A DNA stretch of 46,514 bases from RGIG1927 sp045546275. GTDB lineage: Bacteria > Bacillota > Clostridia > UMGS1883. The notes beneath the pieces are model-generated. The model was not told where the DNA came from and did not search any database. It worked only from the letters and a program-made list of their open reading frames with translations. This document shows positions 14,569 through 23,800 of the stretch, piece after piece. The first letter of the stretch is position 1. Each line of letters opens with the position of its first letter. Made by a program: the position numbers and the translations under genes. The stretch is from the NCBI GenBank assembly GCA_045546275.1, contig JAZQCM010000003.1, positions 1 through 46,514 of the forward strand. The letters are read 5' to 3'.

Positions 14569-15780
14569 TTATTCTCCAAGCTGGAATTTTTCATGAATAG
14601 CCTTTACAGCCTTTTCTGCATATTCCTGTTCAATAAGAACACTGATTTTGATTTCAGATGTGCTGATCATCTGAATGTTAATGCCTGCGTTGTAAAGAGC
14701 TTCAAACATTGTTGCAGCAACACCGGGGTTGGAAACCATACCTGCACCAACAATGGAAACCTTTGAAACGTTATCGTAGTGAACAATGCTTTCAGCTCCG
14801 ATAATGCTGTTGTTTTCTTCCAAAACCTTAAGAGCGCCGTCAAGAGCATCAAGGTCAACAGTAAAGCTGATATCCTTCTTATTGTCTCTACCGATGGACT
14901 GAAGAATAATATCAACACTGATTTTATTCTTAGCAAGAAGACTGAACACCTGGAAAGCCTTTCCGGGAGCATCCTCTACATTACAAAGTGAAATTCTCGC
15001 TACATTATTATCACGTGCTACACCACGCACCAACATCTTCTCCATATTTGTTTCCTCCTTAACTATTGTGCCGGGCTCTTTTACAAGGCTCGAAAGTACT
15101 TCAAGATTAACGTTAAATTTCTTAGCAAGTTCAACACTGCGGTTGTGCAACACATTTGCACCTAAAGACGCCAATTCAAGCATTTCATCATAGCTTATTG
15201 TGTCAAGCTTTTTAGCTTCCTTTACAATTCTGGGGTCGCATGTAAACACGCCTGTAACGTCAGTGTAAATCTGGCAAAGGTCAGCGCCTAAGGCTGCTGC
15301 AATTGCAACTGCACTTGTGTCACTGCCACCACGACCGAGGGTTGTAATGTCGTCGTATTTATTAATACCCTGGAAGCCTGCCACAATAACAATGTTTCTG
15401 TGGTCAAGCTCACGACGGATTCTTTCGCCTGTAACCTTTCTTACTCTTGCCTTAGAGTAATTGCTGTCAGTAATCATTCCTGCCTGCCAGCCTGTAAGGG
15501 AAATAACAGGTCTGCCCAGCTTCTGGATAGCCATAGCAAGAAGGCTCATTGAAATCTGTTCGCCTGCGGAAAGAAGCACATCCATTTCTCTTCTTGATGC
15601 TCTTCCGTTTATTTCTTTCGCCTTTTCAATCAAATCATCAGTTGTGTCGCCCTGAGCCGAAACCACTACCACAACATCGTTACCGTTGTCATAAGTTTCA
15701 ATTACTCTTGATGCGACATTAAAAATTCTTTCAGCGTCTCTTACAGAGCTTCCGCCGAATTTTTGAACTATAAGACTCAT
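14569..15780 (-). CDS. lysC: Aspartate kinase
   Basis: A 403-residue aspartokinase, the first step of lysine, threonine and methionine synthesis. The kinase domain starts with VQKFGGSSV (5-13), continues with SAGEQISMSLLAMA and the GRGGSDTSAVAIAAALGAD substrate region, and is followed by two ACT domains (about 265-330 and 345-400; VSIVGAGMVSNPGVAATMFEAL is split over the second) that give feedback inhibition. It lies 15 bp after hom, so the two aspartate-pathway enzymes are made from one message. Confidence 0.95.
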   Translation of the reverse strand: MSLIVQKFGGSSVRDAERIFNVASRVIETYDNGNDVVVVVSAQGDTTDDLIEKAKEINGRASRREMDVLLSAGEQISMSLLAMAIQKLGRPVISLTGWQAGMITDSNYSKARVRKVTGERIRRELDHRNIVIVAGFQGINKYDDITTLGRGGSDTSAVAIAAALGADLCQIYTDVTGVFTCDPRIVKEAKKLDTISYDEMLELASLGANVLHNRSVELAKKFNVNLEVLSSLVKEPGTIVKEETNMEKMLVRGVARDNNVARISLCNVEDAPGKAFQVFSLLAKNKISVDIILQSIGRDNKKDISFTVDLDALDGALKVLEENNSIIGAESIVHYDNVSKVSIVGAGMVSNPGVAATMFEALYNAGINIQMISTSEIKISVLIEQEYAEKAVKAIHEKFQLGE

Positions 15781-15795
15781 AAACTTATCATTCCT

Positions 15796-16986
15796 TTACT
15801 CATATACTCTTATTTTAGACAATACATCGCCTAACTCTTGTGCTTTATTATTAAAATCGTTTTCGGTGATTTTTTCGGTTACAAATGCACTTACGCTTTC
15901 AAGGTGTGTAACCTTGCCGAAAACCTTTTCAATTTCGTTCTTTGATTTATTGGTGCGAACCAAAAACTTCGACTTTTCGTTTGCAGAGCTTTCAAGAACA
16001 GCTTCACCACTCCATGAGAAGTTTTTGTCAAATTTCATGCCTCCACGCACAACATCCATCAAATCTGCCACAACAGCACTTGCAGTTGCTTCTTTGCCTG
16101 CACCTCTGCCGTAGAACATTACATCGCCCACCATGTCACCTGTTACAAGAATTGAGTTGAACACATCCTCAACAGAATACAATGGGCAGGTTTTTGGAAT
16201 AAGCATGGGACAAACTCTTATCTGAACCTTACCATCTTCAATGTGGCTGTAACCAATAAGCTTTACCGAGCAATTCATTTCCTCTGCACACATTACGTCT
16301 TCTTTTGCAATCTTTGTAATGCCTTCACGGGGAATTAAATCATCATTAATTTCACAGCCTGTTGCAAGGGAGGTAAGAATTGAAATCTTTCTCATTGTGT
16401 CAAAGCCTTCAACATCCGCTGTGGGGTCTTTTTCCGCATAGCCCAGCTTTTGCGCATCGGAAAGGGCAACATCAAAGGACTGATTTTCCTTAAACATTTT
16501 TGTTAAGATATAGTTTGTTGTGCCGTTAATAATACCGTATATCTTCTTTATATTATTTGCTGCAAGGCAATTTACCAAGGGACGGATAATGGGAATACCT
16601 CCGCCTACCGCAGCCTCGAACATGTAGGAAACGTTGTTTTCCTTTGCAAGCTGAAACAGTTCGCTCCCCTTTGTGGAAACCAGCTCCTTATTGCTTGTCA
16701 CAACGCTTTTGCCTGCCTTGAGCATTTTTTTTGTAAATTCGTATGCAAAGGTTACTCCGCCCATAGTTTCGGCAACTAACTCAACAGAATCGTCATTTGC
16801 AATTATGTCGGCATCCTTTACGAAAAGATGCTTTTCGGGGTGGGATGGAAAATCACGTATATCAAGAATATACCCGACCTCCAGCTTTTCACCTATCTTC
16901 TTAAAGATAGCGTCAGCATTTTGGGTAACAATATCGTAAACACCGCTACCTACAACGCCGTAGCCTAAAATGGCTAATTTTGTCAT
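15796..16986 (-). CDS. hom: Homoserine dehydrogenase
   Basis: A 396-residue enzyme reducing aspartate semialdehyde to homoserine with NAD(P)H. The Rossmann start is LAILGYGVVGSGVYDI; the catalytic region holds YMFEAAVGGGIPIIRPL, INGTTNYILTKM and GYAEKDPTADVEGFDT. The short C-terminal extension (about 330-396) is poorly matched to a classical ACT domain but ends in a regulatory-looking segment. AGGAAAGGCGG precedes the ATG. It sits between an ACT protein and lysC in a threonine/methionine branch unit. Confidence 0.95.
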   Translation of the reverse strand: MTKLAILGYGVVGSGVYDIVTQNADAIFKKIGEKLEVGYILDIRDFPSHPEKHLFVKDADIIANDDSVELVAETMGGVTFAYEFTKKMLKAGKSVVTSNKELVSTKGSELFQLAKENNVSYMFEAAVGGGIPIIRPLVNCLAANNIKKIYGIINGTTNYILTKMFKENQSFDVALSDAQKLGYAEKDPTADVEGFDTMRKISILTSLATGCEINDDLIPREGITKIAKEDVMCAEEMNCSVKLIGYSHIEDGKVQIRVCPMLIPKTCPLYSVEDVFNSILVTGDMVGDVMFYGRGAGKEATASAVVADLMDVVRGGMKFDKNFSWSGEAVLESSANEKSKFLVRTNKSKNEIEKVFGKVTHLESVSAFVTEKITENDFNNKAQELGDVLSKIRVYE

Positions 16987-17010
16987 TGGTTTTCCGCCTT
17001 TCCTGTGCGT

Positions 17011-17448
17011 TTATTGCTTTGCCAGAATTTTAACGCTTCGCACACCTGCGATTTTGTTCAATTCGGTAATCAGCCTGTCAACGCTGGTTTTCATCAAATC
17101 AGTTTTTAAGGTAAAATGAACATTTGCAACTCCGTCAGTGGGCACGCTCTGATTAATTGTGAGCACACTGCAGTTTGTTGTGGATATAACCTTGAGCATT
17201 TCTGCTAAAATGCCTTTATAATCAACAACAACTGCCATAATTGTAAGAACGCCCTGCATTTGATTAAAGTCAAATACATGGTCCTTATACTTATAATATG
17301 CACTTCTGCTGATACCTGTTTTTTCGCATGCTTCATTAACAGTTTTCACGCTTTCTGACTCCATAAGCTTTTTTGAAGTCAGCACCTTCAGAAAAACTTC
17401 AGGCAGCACTTCGGCATCCACCAGGATAAACTCTTTGCTTTTATCCAA
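17011..17448 (-). CDS. ACT domain protein of the UPF0735/PheB type, TTG start
   Basis: A 145-residue protein. The N-terminal part holds a helix-turn-helix-like region (SVKTVNEACEKTGISRSAYYKYKD, written here as VNEACEKTGISRSAYYKYKD), followed by an ACT domain (GVLTIMAVVVDYKGILAEML and so on). UPF0735 members sit beside homoserine dehydrogenase in many Firmicutes and probably sense an amino acid of the pathway. The start is taken as TTG at 17448, because GGGAGGTG lies 8 bp upstream of it; the ATG at 17472 would put the ribosome binding site inside the gene. It is the first gene of the unit ending at 9741. Confidence 0.88.
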   Translation of the reverse strand: MDKSKEFILVDAEVLPEVFLKVLTSKKLMESESVKTVNEACEKTGISRSAYYKYKDHVFDFNQMQGVLTIMAVVVDYKGILAEMLKVISTTNCSVLTINQSVPTDGVANVHFTLKTDLMKTSVDRLITELNKIAGVRSVKILAKQ

Positions 17449-17483
17449 AATATGTCCACCTCCCAAACACATTTGTTTTTACT

Positions 17484-17512
17484 ATATTACTCCATAATCA
17501 GCTGTTTGTCAA
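17484..17512 (-). promoter_or_regulatory. Promoter of the ACT-hom-lysC unit
   Basis: TTGACA (17512-17507) and TAATAT (17489-17484), spaced 17 bp, on the minus strand. The short leader leaves no room for a T-box or riboswitch. Confidence 0.75.
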
Positions 17513-17543
17513 CAAAAATAAGTGATATTTTTAAAAATTTTTA

Positions 17544-17583
17544 AATAAAAAAAGCATCCGGATTTTAACAAACCGAACGCTTT
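17544..17583 (-). terminator. Terminator after the tiny lipoprotein gene
   Basis: AAAGCATCCGG (17551-17561) pairs, with G-U pairs, with CCGAACGCTTT (17573-17583), followed on the minus strand by a T run. It isolates the lipoprotein gene from the hom unit. Confidence 0.7.
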
Positions 17584-17595
17584 CTGTCATATAAT

Positions 17596-17727
17596 TCATT
17601 CAGCGATTGTCGCTTCAGTAACATCTGTAGGAATTTCTGCATCATTACTTGCAGTGTTGGAATTACAAGCTACAAGTGCTGCTACTGCAAGGATTACAGC
17701 TACACCAATTGCCATGATTCTTTTCAT
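17596..17727 (-). CDS. Tiny lipoprotein, 43 residues
   Basis: A 43-residue precursor: MKRIMAIGVAVILAVAALVA, then Cys21 followed by NSNTASNDAEIPTDVTEATI. The positively charged start, hydrophobic core and LVA-C lipobox mark a lipoprotein signal; cleavage would leave only a 23-residue acidic, threonine-rich peptide anchored to the membrane. It has its own perfect consensus promoter, a strong AGGGAGG ribosome binding site and a terminator, so it is a real gene. A similar tiny lipoprotein is at 30006-30128. Function unknown; a spacer, signalling peptide or envelope-stress partner are guesses. Confidence 0.8.
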   Translation of the reverse strand: MKRIMAIGVAVILAVAALVACNSNTASNDAEIPTDVTEATIAE

Positions 17728-17763
17728 CACTTCTGCCTCCCTCTCATTTTTTCAACATTTTGA

Positions 17764-17792
17764 ATTATACTTTCTTTTTTTTACACTGTCAA
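17764..17792 (-). promoter_or_regulatory. Perfect consensus promoter of the tiny lipoprotein
   Basis: TTGACA (17792-17787) and TATAAT (17769-17764) with a 17-bp spacer on the minus strand, indicating strong expression. Confidence 0.85.
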
Positions 17793-17849
17793 CACATTTT
17801 AGTAGCTTTTTTCAATTTTTGTAAATTTGACGGAAAATCTAAAAAACTC

Positions 17850-17878
17850 TTTACTATCTTTGTTAAATATGTTATAAT
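17850..17878 (+). promoter_or_regulatory. Promoter of the 97-residue gene
   Basis: TTTACT (17850-17855) and TATAAT (17873-17878), 17 bp apart. Confidence 0.65.
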
Positions 17879-17909
17879 AAACCCATGAATGTTTAAGGAG
17901 GATTTTACA

Positions 17910-18203
17910 ATGGCAAAAGCAGTTAAGGCAAAGGAATGCCTCACATATAAGGATAAGCCTCTTATGAGGAGCGGAAATAAAATTTATTACGGCAACCCTT
18001 CTGACCGTTATATTATTTTATTCACTATTGAATCCACAAAGCAGGTTGAAGATTTACAGGTTGCTGACAAGGTAACTATTGAGCTTATGACAAATTCCGG
18101 CAAGGAAAAAGAAAAGGTTTACAAAAAAGCGGTTCGTCCTGGTCTTTTTGAAGCACTTGATATTGCTGAATTCTGGCTCTGTGATGCACTTGCAAACGGT
18201 TGA
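17910..18203 (+). CDS. Hypothetical protein, 97 residues
   Basis: A small cytoplasmic protein (MAKAVKAKECLTYKDKPLMR to WLCDALANG) with alternating strands and a C-terminal amphipathic helix (FEALDIAEFWLCDALANG). No signal peptide, membrane segment or zinc motif. The ATG at 17910 follows AAGGAGG. It is monocistronic, with its own promoter and a terminator at 18211. I do not recognise the family; such strongly expressed single small genes are often conserved in Clostridia. Confidence 0.75.
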   Translation: MAKAVKAKECLTYKDKPLMRSGNKIYYGNPSDRYIILFTIESTKQVEDLQVADKVTIELMTNSGKEKEKVYKKAVRPGLFEALDIAEFWLCDALANG

Positions 18204-18210
18204 TTTTTAA

Positions 18211-18236
18211 AGAGTCGGGCATCCGGCTCTTTTTCA
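18211..18236 (+). terminator. Terminator after the 97-residue gene
   Basis: AGAGTCGG (18211-18218) pairs with CCGGCTCT (18223-18230) and is followed by T5. Confidence 0.8.
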
Positions 18237-18250
18237 TTAAGGTGATTAAC

Positions 18251-19570
18251 ATGAAACGGATATTATTTATTACATTATTCATGATACTGCTTCTTTCTTC
18301 AACTGCATATGCCGAAGAGTATATTTTCACAACAACACAAAGCTTTCCTGTTATGTACTCCGCCTCCATCAATGTGGTAAACGAAAAGCACGGAGTGTAC
18401 ACCGCAGAAAGCATTGAAGATATTCAATATCTTATTGATGCCGGCATTGTTGATTACTGTGAGCCAATGAGCTACAGTGAGCTTTTTGACTACACTACAG
18501 AAGATACATATTATAATGAACAAACTAACCTTACTCAAATTTCCACGCAGTTTGCCTGGAACAAGGGCATTTTTGGTGACACTATAAAAATTGCAGTTAT
18601 TGACTCAGGGCTTTACAACGCTGCATCCGATTTTACAACAGGCAAAATTTTTAAGGCAAAGGACTATACCTCAACGGCAGCCTCTCAAATTTCTTACTGT
18701 AATGACGAAATTGGTCACGGCACCATGGTAGCAGGCATTATTGCGGCAGCCCACAACGCCCGTGGTGTTGCAGGCATTGCACCAAAGGTTGAAATTTATG
18801 TGTTCAAGTGCTTTTATTTAAACGAATACGGCAAGCAAACAGCAAAAAATTCCGACATTATTGACGCCCTCTACGAAGCAATTGACACCTATGATGTTGA
18901 CATTATAAATCTTTCCTCGGGCACTACAAACTCAACTGTTTTTAAACAAGCTTCCGACTACGCGGAGAAAAAAGGCGTTGTTTTGGTTGCAGCTGTAGGC
19001 AATCAGGGGGCAAATAGCGGCAACACACTTTATTACCCTGCATCCTACGACAATGTAATAGGAGTTGGCTCAGTAAAAGCTGACGGCCACCGTGCAAGTC
19101 ATTCACAGCGTAACGATTACGTTGACATGATGGCACCGGGCGAAAACATTTATTCTGTTCGTATTTCAGGCTATGAACAAGGCTCAGGCACAAGCTTTGC
19201 AACCCCCCACGTTGTGGCGGCGTTGGCTCTTGCAAAAAGCATGAACCCCTCTTTAACCTATAATGAGCTTGTTAATGCACTTTATTCATCCTGCGATGCT
19301 ATGACAGACAGATATTCAGGTCACGGAAGGTTGAATATACAGGCACTTTTAACCTATGTTAAATCAAAGCTTTCACCTAAAAAGCTTGTTTATTCTGTTC
19401 ACAACAGCACCGTCCGAGCATATTCAACATCAAATTTTGCAGTATTTAAGCCTACATATGAGGATAATACTCTTACAAAAATAAATCGTACAACCTACGA
19501 CCCGAAGGATAGTTCACTTCTTATCTGGGACATGGACAGTCTTTCACCTATAGAAACGGAGGAATATTAA
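18251..19570 (+). CDS. Secreted subtilisin-like serine protease (S8 family)
   Basis: A 439-residue preproprotein. Residues 1-21 are a signal peptide ending in AYA, residues about 22-90 are a short propeptide, and the S8 domain follows with its triad: Asp118 (IAVIDSG), His156 (GHGTMVAG) and Ser315 (GTSFATPH), plus oxyanion Asn251. The last 75 residues are an unassigned tail. It acts outside the cell. The ATG at 18251 is preceded by AAGGTG and gives a proper signal peptide; the longer frame from 18200 runs over the upstream terminator. The next gene begins directly after the stop codon. Confidence 0.9.
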   Translation: MKRILFITLFMILLLSSTAYAEEYIFTTTQSFPVMYSASINVVNEKHGVYTAESIEDIQYLIDAGIVDYCEPMSYSELFDYTTEDTYYNEQTNLTQISTQFAWNKGIFGDTIKIAVIDSGLYNAASDFTTGKIFKAKDYTSTAASQISYCNDEIGHGTMVAGIIAAAHNARGVAGIAPKVEIYVFKCFYLNEYGKQTAKNSDIIDALYEAIDTYDVDIINLSSGTTNSTVFKQASDYAEKKGVVLVAAVGNQGANSGNTLYYPASYDNVIGVGSVKADGHRASHSQRNDYVDMMAPGENIYSVRISGYEQGSGTSFATPHVVAALALAKSMNPSLTYNELVNALYSSCDAMTDRYSGHGRLNIQALLTYVKSKLSPKKLVYSVHNSTVRAYSTSNFAVFKPTYEDNTLTKINRTTYDPKDSSLLIWDMDSLSPIETEEY

Positions 19571-19837
19571 ATGGAACACAGCTTGATTTTTCTTTTGATA
19601 ATTGTGGCGCTTTGCTACTTTCAAACCCTTTTGTCCGACAAGGGCAATAAGTATCTTGGATGGATACTGCCCATACTCACCTTTTTGGCAACAGTTGTTT
19701 TAAGCTTTTTGTGGGCAGACGGGTTTAACATTATTAAATTTGTTTTTACCCTTATTTTTACAAACATTCCTACCTATATATTAATTCTGCTTTACCGCAT
19801 TGGCAGGAAGCGTTACATTAAAACAGCAAAAAAATAA
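19571..19837 (+). CDS. Small membrane protein next to the subtilase
   Basis: An 88-residue protein with three likely membrane helices (about 4-20, 27-50, 53-75) and a basic end (RIGRKRYIKTAKK). The ATG follows the protease stop codon with no gap, so it is translated by coupling, with GGAGG of the upstream end serving as ribosome binding site. No family recognised. The tight link suggests a partner in protease handling or immunity. Confidence 0.75.
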   Translation: MEHSLIFLLIIVALCYFQTLLSDKGNKYLGWILPILTFLATVVLSFLWADGFNIIKFVFTLIFTNIPTYILILLYRIGRKRYIKTAKK

Positions 19838-19868
19838 AGATTGGCAAATGCCAATCTTTTATTTTTTT
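19837..19868. terminator. Bidirectional terminator between converging genes
   Basis: AAGATTGGC (19837-19845) pairs with GCCAATCTT (19850-19858); A-rich before, T-rich after. Confidence 0.85.
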
Positions 19869-20719
19869 ATCTCGCTGAAAAGCGTGGAGCCAAGAATCAT
19901 AAATGCACCAAGTATGCCCCATATTGTTAAGCCTTCACGAAGGATTGTCATTGACAAAACAATTGCAAGCATTGGGTCAATGTAGCTTAAAACCGCAACG
20001 CTCTGGCTTTTTAGTTCTCTTACAGCGTCAAAGTAGAGTGCGTAGGCAAAGCCTGTGTGGATAATGCCCACAACCAAAAGAAGAATAATTGTTTTGCCGT
20101 CAAATGCAACACTGGTTACATCCTCAGTTACAATAACATACGGAAGTGCAATAAGTGCCGCAAAGAACAATTGCACCATTGTCATGTCGTAGCTTGAAAT
20201 GTTTTTTATGCTTCTGTTGGTAAGCACAACCGATGCGTAGAAAAGCGCCGCACCAAGACCTAATGCAATGCCCAAACCATTGAGCGTTGCTCCTGTCTGA
20301 GGCGGAAAAACCCCCGACACAAACACCATGCCCATAAGCGCCACCGCCACACAAACTGCTTTAACGGGGCTGATTTTTTCCTTATATATGATTGCCGCAC
20401 CAATAACAAGAATTACAGGTTCCAGGTAATAGCACAATGTTCCGTTTGCCACACCTATGTACTTATACGATTCAAAAAGCAGTATCCAGTTAATGCCTAT
20501 AAGACAGCCTGAAACAGCTAATTTCAAAAAGTTTTTCCTTATGTGGGAAAAGCTTATTTTTTTGCCTGTAGCCAGCATAAAGATGCACAAAAACAACGCA
20601 CCTGTAAACCCACGGCAAACTGCAACGAGGCTACTTGGAACATCGATAAACTTAACAAATATTCCAATGGTGCCGAAAATTGCCATGGATATTATCATTT
20701 TCAATTTTGCATTATTCAT
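19859..20719 (-). CDS. EamA/DMT family transporter
   Basis: A 286-residue membrane protein with ten predicted helices in two EamA repeats (about 4-137 and 148-280). Typical family pieces are ISMAIFGTIGIFVKFI, GLIGINWILLFESYKY (as LIGINWILLFESYKYIG) and SVAVLSYIDPMLAIVLSM near the end. DMT proteins export or import small metabolites such as amino acids; the substrate cannot be read. It lies behind the GH2-like gene, but a terminator-like repeat at 20736-20806 separates them. Confidence 0.9.
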   Translation of the reverse strand: MNNAKLKMIISMAIFGTIGIFVKFIDVPSSLVAVCRGFTGALFLCIFMLATGKKISFSHIRKNFLKLAVSGCLIGINWILLFESYKYIGVANGTLCYYLEPVILVIGAAIIYKEKISPVKAVCVAVALMGMVFVSGVFPPQTGATLNGLGIALGLGAALFYASVVLTNRSIKNISSYDMTMVQLFFAALIALPYVIVTEDVTSVAFDGKTIILLLVVGIIHTGFAYALYFDAVRELKSQSVAVLSYIDPMLAIVLSMTILREGLTIWGILGAFMILGSTLFSEIKK

Positions 20720-20735
20720 TTATCCACCTACTCAT

Positions 20736-20806
20736 TAAAAACACCCCACCCTGCCTTCCCCTTGAGGGGAAGGTGGCGGCAAAGCCGACGGATGAGGTGT
20801 TTTTCA
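20736..20806 (-). repeat. Dispersed palindromic repeat acting as terminator
   Basis: This contains a GCCTTCCCC-TTGA-GGGGAAGG hairpin, a GGCGGCAAAGCCG hairpin and GACGGATGAGGTG, within outer arms AAAACACC/GGTGTTTT. A diverged copy of the inner part is at 37051-37103 inside truA. On the minus strand the outer stem ends in a T run after the GH2-like stop codon, so it can serve as terminator. Confidence 0.75.
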
Positions 20807-23800
20807 TCATTCTGAAATAATTTCGCCAATACCTGTTACATACGCCTTAACAACCGCATCTGAAGATGCGTTGATTTCAATTTTTTCGTAAAGGCCCTTG
20901 CCAACTCTTACACTTTCCATTGTAACAACATTATTTTCTGTTGCTGTAAGAACCACATCAACATAATCCTTATCTGTGTTAAGAACAACAATTTCTGCCT
21001 TGCCGTTTTCCTTTACAAAATCAACAATAACAGGACCGTTGGGAGTAAGCACAGCATCGGCAATAACCACATCCTCGTACATAGGCGCTTTGCCGCTGCC
21101 TGTTACAGTAATTGTCATACAGGTTGCGCCGGAAACATCAATTGAAACCTTTTCGCTGCCGCTACGCATGCTTACGTCCTTCTTTTCGTATACAACCTTG
21201 TCGTCAAGAGCAATTGTAACGGTTGCTGTTGCATCAAACATGCTTCTGTCAAAGCCACCCATTCTTCTCCAGTCAAAATCAGCCTTGCCGATAACTGCTG
21301 TGAAGGTGTGGTTTGTAAAATCAGGAATTGTGTAGGTCACGCTGCCATTTTTAATATTTACGCCCTTTTCGTAGACTTTTCCTGCTTCCCAGCCATTACC
21401 GCGTATTGTAATAGCGTTTCCGTTAAAGTCAATGTCGTTGGCAACTGTTGCATCACCTGAATGGCTCATGTCGGAAAGGTATTCCTTCTTAGGTGCAAAG
21501 TAAACTGTATAGTCACCTACCACAGCCTTGTCTGCTCCCTTGCCCATATATTCTGAGCCTAAGCCCCATACTTCAAGCTGTGTGCCAAAAGGATTGTTCA
21601 CATTTACAACATAATCCTTCACCATGTGTGTAAATGCAGAAAAGCTTTCATCAGCGGGAATGTATAAGCCTGCCACTTCATCGTAGCTGTATATATAATC
21701 ACAATCAAAGGGTATGATGGAAAAATCATAGCCATAAATATTGTTATTAAGCTTGTACTTATTATCTGTACCTAAGCCTGCAATATAACCGCCAACTCTG
21801 AAATATGCTTTGTCTTCCTTTTTAATATCTTCAAAACGCTCAGTTTCATCCACTGCCCAGGGCGAATAGTTGTGCACTGCAAAATTAAGGTCCTTTAAGC
21901 CTGCACCAAAAGAAAGTACCTTGCCGTCGCTACTTTCAAGTGTTGCTTTCCATGCATTTTTGTTGCCGTTTTCCTGTACAATAGTGTAATTATCTGTCAT
22001 GGAGTCAATGTCCATGGTGTACAAAGTTGTTGCACCTTTACTTTCTCTGTCGGGATAGGATGAAAGCTCTTTGCCAACCCAGGATGCCTTGTTGTAATTA
22101 CCTGCACCTCGGAAGCCGATAAAGGTGGGTCTTTGTGCATCGTCGGAAACCACAGACTGCATTGACACATGCATTGCACCGTCCTCGGTCATGTAATATG
22201 CAAGAGACAATTTACCCTGTGATTGAGTATTCATTATTTCAACAAAGAAAACATCGCCTTTTATTCTGTGAGAAACTGCTCTCCAGTCTTCATAGTTGTC
22301 TATGCCCATTTCATACTCAGAAAGAGTGTTGTCACGAAGCACTGTGGGATACATTGCATCAGTCAAAAGCTCTTTTGAATCATAAACATAGCTTGTTACC
22401 TTGCCCAAAGCATCAACAGTCACTTTGAATTTATCAGTTGACCACATAGCAGCGTCATTCTCAATAACAGGTGTAACCTTCTTCAAGTCTTCCACGGAAA
22501 TTGCGGACACTGTTGCCATGCCAAGCACGGGCTTTTCGGAAAGAATTTGTTTAAACGCTTCTGCTTCGGGATGAGGCTCACGTGTTGATGAGAAAATACC
22601 TGTTAAGCACTTGTAGTAGCTGTTGGGGTCGTCGCCAAAGTCGCCGCCGTATGCAAGGAACTTGTAGCTTTTGTCTTCCTTAACATTAACATCATCAAAT
22701 GCCACACGGCTTACAAGCTTCTTTTCGTCAGCACCTTCCAAAAGCTCGTCAAGTGTTAATGCGTCGTTATAAATTTCAATGTAGCGAAGAGCTGTTTGTC
22801 CACTGCCTATTGTATAATCGCCTTCAATTTCAGCGTTGCCTGTTTCATTGCCTACAAAAGCATTGTTTACAAAAAGCTGAATTTCGCCATCTTGGTAAAC
22901 TGCGGCAATCTTGCCTTCGTAAACATCGGCACGTACTCTCTTGTCGCCAACGTTGAATCTTGCTCTGCCGGAGCGCACCTCGAACTTAACATTGCCCTTT
23001 TCAAAAATCACTCTGTCGCCGTCAACTGCAGCGAGCTCTGTCACAATTGTATACTTATCCAGCTTTTCAATATTTCTCACAAAGGATGCATCGCCTAAAT
23101 ACTGCACACCCTTGTAGTTTTCAACTTCGCCGTCAATTGTAATCTTTTCGCCTGTAACCGTGTCCTTTGCTTCAAAAAGGTAGGCAGACTGTGTGTAGTA
23201 CAATTCCTTGTCGGCAAATTCGTCAACAAAGCCGCCAACATTGCCCTTTCCAAGAGAATCCACCCAGTCTTCCATTCCGCCTGTGTTACCAAACACTTCA
23301 AAATCGGGAGCAAAGGTAACCTCCTGTGCCACAGGGCGGTTATCGAGCTCTTTAACGGAATTTATAAGATTTCCTCCGCCATTGCCAAAGCCAACTGACC
23401 ACATAATAACACTCTTGTAGCCGAAATGCTTTTCAACCATTTCTTCTACTCTCTTCTTTGCGGTTTCACCGTCACGGTCAGCTTGTGAAAGGTTCACATT
23501 TGCCTCGTCGATTACATAAAGCCCCAATCTTTCAGCTTCAAGATAAAAAGCCTTTGGTGCACAGCTTGTCCACACAGCATTAAAGCCGTATTCCTTAATA
23601 AGCTGCAAATCCTTCTTAATCTGCTCGTCTGTTATTGTGTTGCCATTTTCAGGATATGTGGGAGTGTACTTAACACCCTTTAACACAACCCGTTGTCCAT
23701 CAACATAAAGCTTATTATCCTTAATTTCAACTTCTTTACTTGCCTGTTCAACTGTGATGGAATCTGTTACATACACATTGCCCATAATGCCTGAAAGGTT

